The position numbers and the translations under genes are program-made. The notes under the pieces were generated by a model, which saw only the letters and a program-made list of their open reading frames with translations, had not been told where the DNA came from and searched no databases. DNA of 64,000 nucleotides from Phoronis australis (lineage: Eukaryota > Phoronida > Phoronidae), in contig NMRA01000008.1 of NCBI GenBank assembly GCA_002633005.1, positions 1,724,879 to 1,788,878 of the forward strand, written 5' to 3'. This document shows, in pieces, positions 60,301-64,000 of this stretch (the first letter of the stretch is position 1; every line of letters starts with the position of its first letter).

Positions 60301-60679
60301 AGAAATTAGGTTACCTACTTCTCGCTCAAAATGTAATTTGAAGTGCACATGAGCGTTTGGTCAGTTCCGGGGCGTTGTAATCCCACATTTTTCACTTTGT
60401 TAATCCAGCGTTGTTCAGAGTTCTCCCACCGTTTAAGTGCCGATTTTATTTACTGGAGCTCATTCCTTCCAACTTCACTCAATATTATCTACCTGAATGT
60501 TGACTCAATTCTCACGGCAGAAGAGTGTTTGTTTGTCCGGAAGCTTGGAAATCGTATATTTACCCCGCCAAATCAAATGAATATAATGACGCATTATTTT
60601 CATAGGTAGTAAATCAGTTACGGTACTCACCAAATGTAAGTGCCAGTAGAAAAATGAACAATGCGCACTGTATCTTCAT
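54313..60679 (-). CDS. Mucin-like, SEA and Ly6/uPAR (LU) domain GPI-anchored surface protein
   Basis: Ten coding exons on the minus strand: 60679-60631, 59703-59555, 59351-58992, 58597-58579, 58067-57961, 57438-57380, 56477-56291, 55617-55528, 55191-55069, 54459-54313. All borders are GT-AG and in frame; 429 residues. Order: signal peptide (MKIQCALFIFLLALTFG); Ser/Thr/Ala-rich mucin stalk with many N-x-S/T sites (about 20-190); SEA domain (about 195-300; VKLQATYSAELAD, KIGNELTEIYKNMSGFKKV, then NGSIIVEFKITV with the G-S cleavage motif at 250-251); LU domain (314-396; C-x2-C-x7-C-x6-C-x6-CW, later GC and CC-x4-C); a hydrophobic C-terminus (VTSFITTVALVLVIALM) with no basic tail, as in GPI signals. 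A surface or secreted-mucus role is inferred. An upstream non-coding exon probably ends at 61244. The full combination is unfamiliar to me. Confidence 0.85.
54623..54850. mobile_element. MITE with CATGCGCGCACCCAGG ends, copy 2
   Basis: The ends are CATGCGCGCACCCAGG and CCTGGTGCGAGCATG. The interior has AAAAAAGTCCGCCTCAAAGA and GACGAAAGTCCACTAAAC. It lies in the last intron of the mucin-SEA-LU gene. Confidence 0.75.
56825..56975. mobile_element. ACGCTAGGACCT inverted-repeat element
   Basis: CAGTAACGCTAGGACCTAGC on the left is mirrored by GCTAGGTCCTAGCGTAGGTCC and CTAGCGTCTACTG on the right. About 150 bp, non-coding, in the intron between the last two SEA-coding exons. A partial copy lies at 51237. 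Confidence 0.65.
58331..58445. repeat. Cluster of TTAAGGAAAA motifs
   Basis: About seven irregularly spaced copies of TTAAGGAAAA or TAAGGAAAAT in 115 bp, in the intron before the 107-bp SEA exon. Confidence 0.6.
59040..59200. repeat. GCN/CTGCAG-rich coding minisatellite in the mucin exon
   Basis: Imperfect repeats of CTGCCGCTGCAGTCGAGG and variants encode the Ala/Ser/Thr blocks (STAAAAA, TSTAAAAAS) of the stalk. They lie next to a run of ACN codons giving eight Thr. This region is prone to length change. Confidence 0.8.
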
Positions 60680-61243
60680 TTCTTTCCTGTAATGTAAATA
60701 CAGCATTTTAATTACATCGTTTCAGTTCATAAGCACACGCCTAAAATTATCATTCTCTGGAAATTTAATTACAAATTATTAATTTGTGTTACGGAATTAT
60801 TAGTTATTAGGTCACGGAGAATATTTAACCACAGTGTTTATATTTTACCTCTAATAAATTTCCAACTTTGTCAGTCCCATCATTTGTGGAAATCAGATTT
60901 ACCTACTTTTGTATGTTAATATGAGCCAATGCAGAGACTAAGCGTATACATTTTTATGTTCTTTATCGGGCAATAATATTTGAATTACAAAAAAACGATT
61001 AACTTTACTGTTAAATATAACCCCCTTACTATAAAATTTTCGTGTTTACCGCTGGCATGTTCCTCGCTGATTAGAAATAAACTGTTTTCGCAATTGCGTA
61101 TTGGAGAGACCGAACATACATGAAAATATAACTTCTAAAACAAGTGAGAAACTTCTCTAAAATTATTCTACTCGCCACATGATTTTTAGATTTGTGCTAA
61201 TACACGTTTGAGGTAATTATAGAATCTAAATATAATTACTCAC

Positions 61244-61310
61244 CTATTTTAAGCGAGGTGGTGCAATACTGTACTTCGAAACAAGTTTCAGAACGACGAA
61301 TTTCCTTTTG
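61244..61310 (-). promoter_or_regulatory. Probable first non-coding exon of the mucin-SEA-LU gene
   Basis: On the minus strand AAATAG|gtgagtaatt is a strong donor. The coding exon at 60686 begins with the acceptor catttacattacag, so a spliced 5' UTR fits. An ATAAATA box at 61340-61334 would place the start of transcription near 61305. Both are predictions from sequence only. Confidence 0.45.
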
Positions 61311-61333
61311 CGCGTCTTCTTTCTCTCACAGTA

Positions 61334-61340
61334 TATTTAT
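61334..61340 (-). promoter_or_regulatory. TATA-like box upstream of the mucin-SEA-LU gene
   Basis: ATAAATA on the minus strand, about 95 bp upstream of the predicted first splice donor. Confidence 0.35.
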
Positions 61341-61823
61341 GAATGGGAGAATACAAACGTCATTGTGATTCCTAAGAACCATGGAAACTCGGCTTATTTT
61401 GACAACCGCGGGTGGTGGGATCAATGAATCGCTCTCCCCTACTAAGTGGGATGAGAATACCATTAATTGGCTTCATCGAATTTTCCAGTTATCGATATTC
61501 ATTCTGTTGATTTCCACAGGAGTGGAATTTTGTTTGAAGTTCGTAATGATTTTTACATTGGCAGGGTCGCTGTGCGTCTGAAGACAGCATAAAAGAACAG
61601 AGAGCGTTTCCCGTCAAAACTAAACGAGACCCCTAGCTTTGTCGACAGTGATACAAATTATTCTCATCTCTGTCTTTATCTCAATTACGCATTGGTTTCA
61701 GTATTAGCATTTGGAGTTATGCATTATGAAAGGAGTTAATTGATTAAGTTACCAAGGGGAAAATGATGTCAAACAATATCAGTAGGTCGATATGTATATA
61801 TTAGTTTATGGATATTATCGTTC

Positions 61824-62062
61824 GCATGCGTGCACCCAAGGGGGCGGGTGGCTCGGGGGGGGGGCTAGAACGAAGTGAGCAAAAAGGTCCTCCTCAGAGA
61901 GACAAAAAACTCCGAAAAAAGTAGAAAGCGAGACAAAAGAGTCCACTAAAAAGGCAGGAACTACCAAAATTCGGCGGATGCACATAGCCCCGTGAATCTT
62001 AGCAAAAGTTCCACATTCTCAAAAACTCCAGCCCCTCCATTTTTTAGGTTGGGTGCGCCCTT
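61824..62062. mobile_element. MITE with CATGCGCGCACCCAGG ends, copy 3
   Basis: GCATGCGTGCACCCAAGGGG faces TTTAGGTTGGGTGCGCCC. The interior AAAAAGGTCCTCCTCAGAGA and AAGAGTCCACTAAAAA match copies 1 and 2. More diverged than the others. Confidence 0.7.
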
Positions 62063-63870
62063 CATCCAGGTACAAGAAGCGCATCAGTAATGCGTAGGTG
62101 TAAATCATCAAGATATCAAGAGACAGTGACTTCGGGTAATTTAATTTTTGCTTTCCAATTCGCCATAGCACCGTAAATCGAGTCCAACGAATTTCGTATT
62201 CGACAGGGTCGGACCCATGTGCGAGAAGTTATCTGACGATTACAAACAACGAATGCTAGAAATTACGCAGCGTGTTGGAAGCCGTTAAATACACAGTTTT
62301 CAACAGGTGATGATAAGCTGGGCAAATATTGGAATTTGTTCAGCCCGATGGTGTCCCAAAACAAGTAATGCGATAATTGGTAAATGTATATTGAGCATGA
62401 AACAATGGAATGAATGAATAATTAATGTAAATGTCCATAAATTCCGCATAGTTATTTGAGTGATCGATTTTTCGTTGTAATATCCAATTTCTGCAAGGTT
62501 GCAAATAAAGAAGAAAAAAAATTGTAATATGTCATTCTGTGATTATGTCCTCTATGTCTTGAAATTTATGCGTGGTTGCATCATATTTCAAGGGCTTTCA
62601 ACGTCAAATGTGTATAAAAATAAGCACCGATGTTTAATTTCGCTTATTGGTTTGTACTGTTACCGTTCGAGCGCAAGTAACGTGAGTCTTGTCAACACTT
62701 AAGGTAAATTGGAACCTTTTGTCTCCACACGCATTGATTGATGAACGCATGGTGTTGTGTCGTAACTATGAGCAACCAGTCTGTAAAGTGCAACACGTGA
62801 CGAACACGATATAACGAGATTTTTACGCAATGCCATTCGAAACCCTAAAATCTCCTCGAGTTAAGCGAGCAATATTGCATAGGACCTCTCTTCTTGTATT
62901 TGATTAGGTTTGTGGCTCATTAGAAAAGAAATGCGGCTTATGAAAAATTCTGACTTGCGAAAAGAACGTTAATGAGAATGGCCTTGAGATCTGCATCAGG
63001 TAGGGACCTTGTCCATTCTGATGTTGACTTACCGAGAATTTTTACAAACAAATACCTTCTAAATGGACACCTTTGGGACGTTTGGAGTCAAAATTTCTTA
63101 AGGTTTGTGTAGTTCCCAAAAATGAAGTGTTTGCAAACGCTAGTGTAAACGATTCGTTATCCAGTCATAGTCAAACTCAGACATAAGGACTGAAGTCCAG
63201 AAAGCCAAGACATTACCTTGCTCTTGCGTCGGAAAATATTTGATTTTGGATCGAAAATAGTGAATTCTATCCCATAATTCAATATTCCAACCTCACCGAC
63301 CAATCAGTGAACAGTGGCCACCATTTTGTTAGGTTGAACTATTAGGGTATCGCACAAACTCGCGGTACACTGGCTTTTCTCGTCAGAAACTTGGTCTATG
63401 GGAAGTTACCTCGGCTAGTCAGTTGTATGATGGGGAAATCTTCTTTAGTTTTGACCAGAGCTGTAAAACAAACAATCCGTTTTGCTGTTGTCTGCTAGAC
63501 ATTTGCTAAAATCAAAGCCATGAACTTTGCACGTTAAGTACGCCTACGTCGCTAACTCTATTCCGAATTGAGGCTGACCAGCTTTCTCGTCGAGAGCGCC
63601 CTCGATATTACTTCGAGAAAGTGTCATGTAAATATCGGAGTTAAAAAATTGCGCGGGGTTGGCCGTGGAACATTTTGACGCAAAATTTTCGCTTTCGAAG
63701 GTCCGGTTTGCTGCCGATGGGGCACGCTACATAAGTGGGCTATGTTCGCTCCTACAGTAGTCTTGAACCCGGAGAGCCGTTTGTACATCTCTAACATGTG
63801 CTTGTTGATTGATCAATCAGTGATGAGGTCAACTACTTTAGATGTCGATCTTTGAAAAAGCTTAGTATAT
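62063..63870. other. Right-end sequence without a supported gene
   Basis: No exon chain, RNA gene or clear repeat was recognised. Confidence 0.4.
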
Positions 63871-63876
63871 GTAGAT

Positions 63877-63989
63877 TATTACATGGCGAAGTCGTTATAC
63901 CCCGTTATCTAGAGCCCGAGTGGCTTTTGGAGAATTATCGCCCGAGGGGCAATATTAGCCTCGAATGGCAGATATAACCGTGTAATAAC
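63877..63989. mobile_element. Inverted-repeat element with TTATTACAYGG ends
   Basis: TTATTACATGG at 63877 faces CCGTGTAATAA ending at 63989. Inside, GTTATAC...GTTATC and GATATAACC plus GAGCCCGAG/CCCGAGGGGC form imperfect pairing. It is a short MITE-like element near the window edge. Confidence 0.5.
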
Positions 63990-64000
63990 CCATCAAGCTA

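Overview
The window is a stretch of an animal (metazoan) nuclear genome. It is AT-rich, with spliced genes whose exons have clean GT-AG borders, long introns, abundant short inverted-repeat elements, tRNA-derived SINE remnants and decayed LINE pieces. The encoded proteins (MRPL35, MAP9, BNIP1/SEC20, FANK1) and the domain style of a fifth gene suggest a non-vertebrate, probably deuterostome, animal such as a hemichordate, echinoderm or cephalochordate. That placement is inference; the sequence alone does not name the species.

Layout from left to right. 1-2.9 kb is repeat-rich with no gene I can support (G-rich tract, a 424-bp inverted-repeat element). 3.38-5.18 kb is MRPL35 on the minus strand (mitochondrial large-subunit ribosomal protein bL35m). 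8.22-18.98 kb is MAP9 on the plus strand in ten coding exons, transcribed away from MRPL35. 20.38-21.18 kb is a 74-bp tandem satellite interrupted by 220 N, lying between convergent MAP9 and BNIP1. 22.08-26.73 kb is BNIP1/SEC20 on the minus strand in six coding exons. 28.57-45.40 kb is FANK1 on the plus strand in ten coding exons, divergent from BNIP1. 45.4-54.3 kb is mostly repeats, including three pieces of LINE reverse transcriptase in opposing orientations and several miniature inverted-repeat elements. 54.31-60.68 kb on the minus strand is a ten-coding-exon gene that I reconstructed exon by exon. 61.3-64 kb has only repeats.

The most interesting content is the 54.3-60.7 kb gene. It predicts a 429-residue cell-surface protein with a signal peptide, a Ser/Thr/Ala-rich mucin stalk, a SEA domain with an intact-looking G-S-I-I-V autoproteolysis motif, a 12-cysteine Ly6/uPAR (LU, three-finger) domain, and a hydrophobic C-terminus that looks like a GPI-anchor signal. 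I know of no described protein with this combination. All ten exons join in frame with GT-AG borders.

The other genes are conserved housekeeping or cilium/sperm-related genes arranged as divergent pairs (MRPL35/MAP9 and BNIP1/FANK1). No operon-like cooperation is implied. Positions of exons come from reading splice sites and protein similarity by eye; no transcript data or database search was available.
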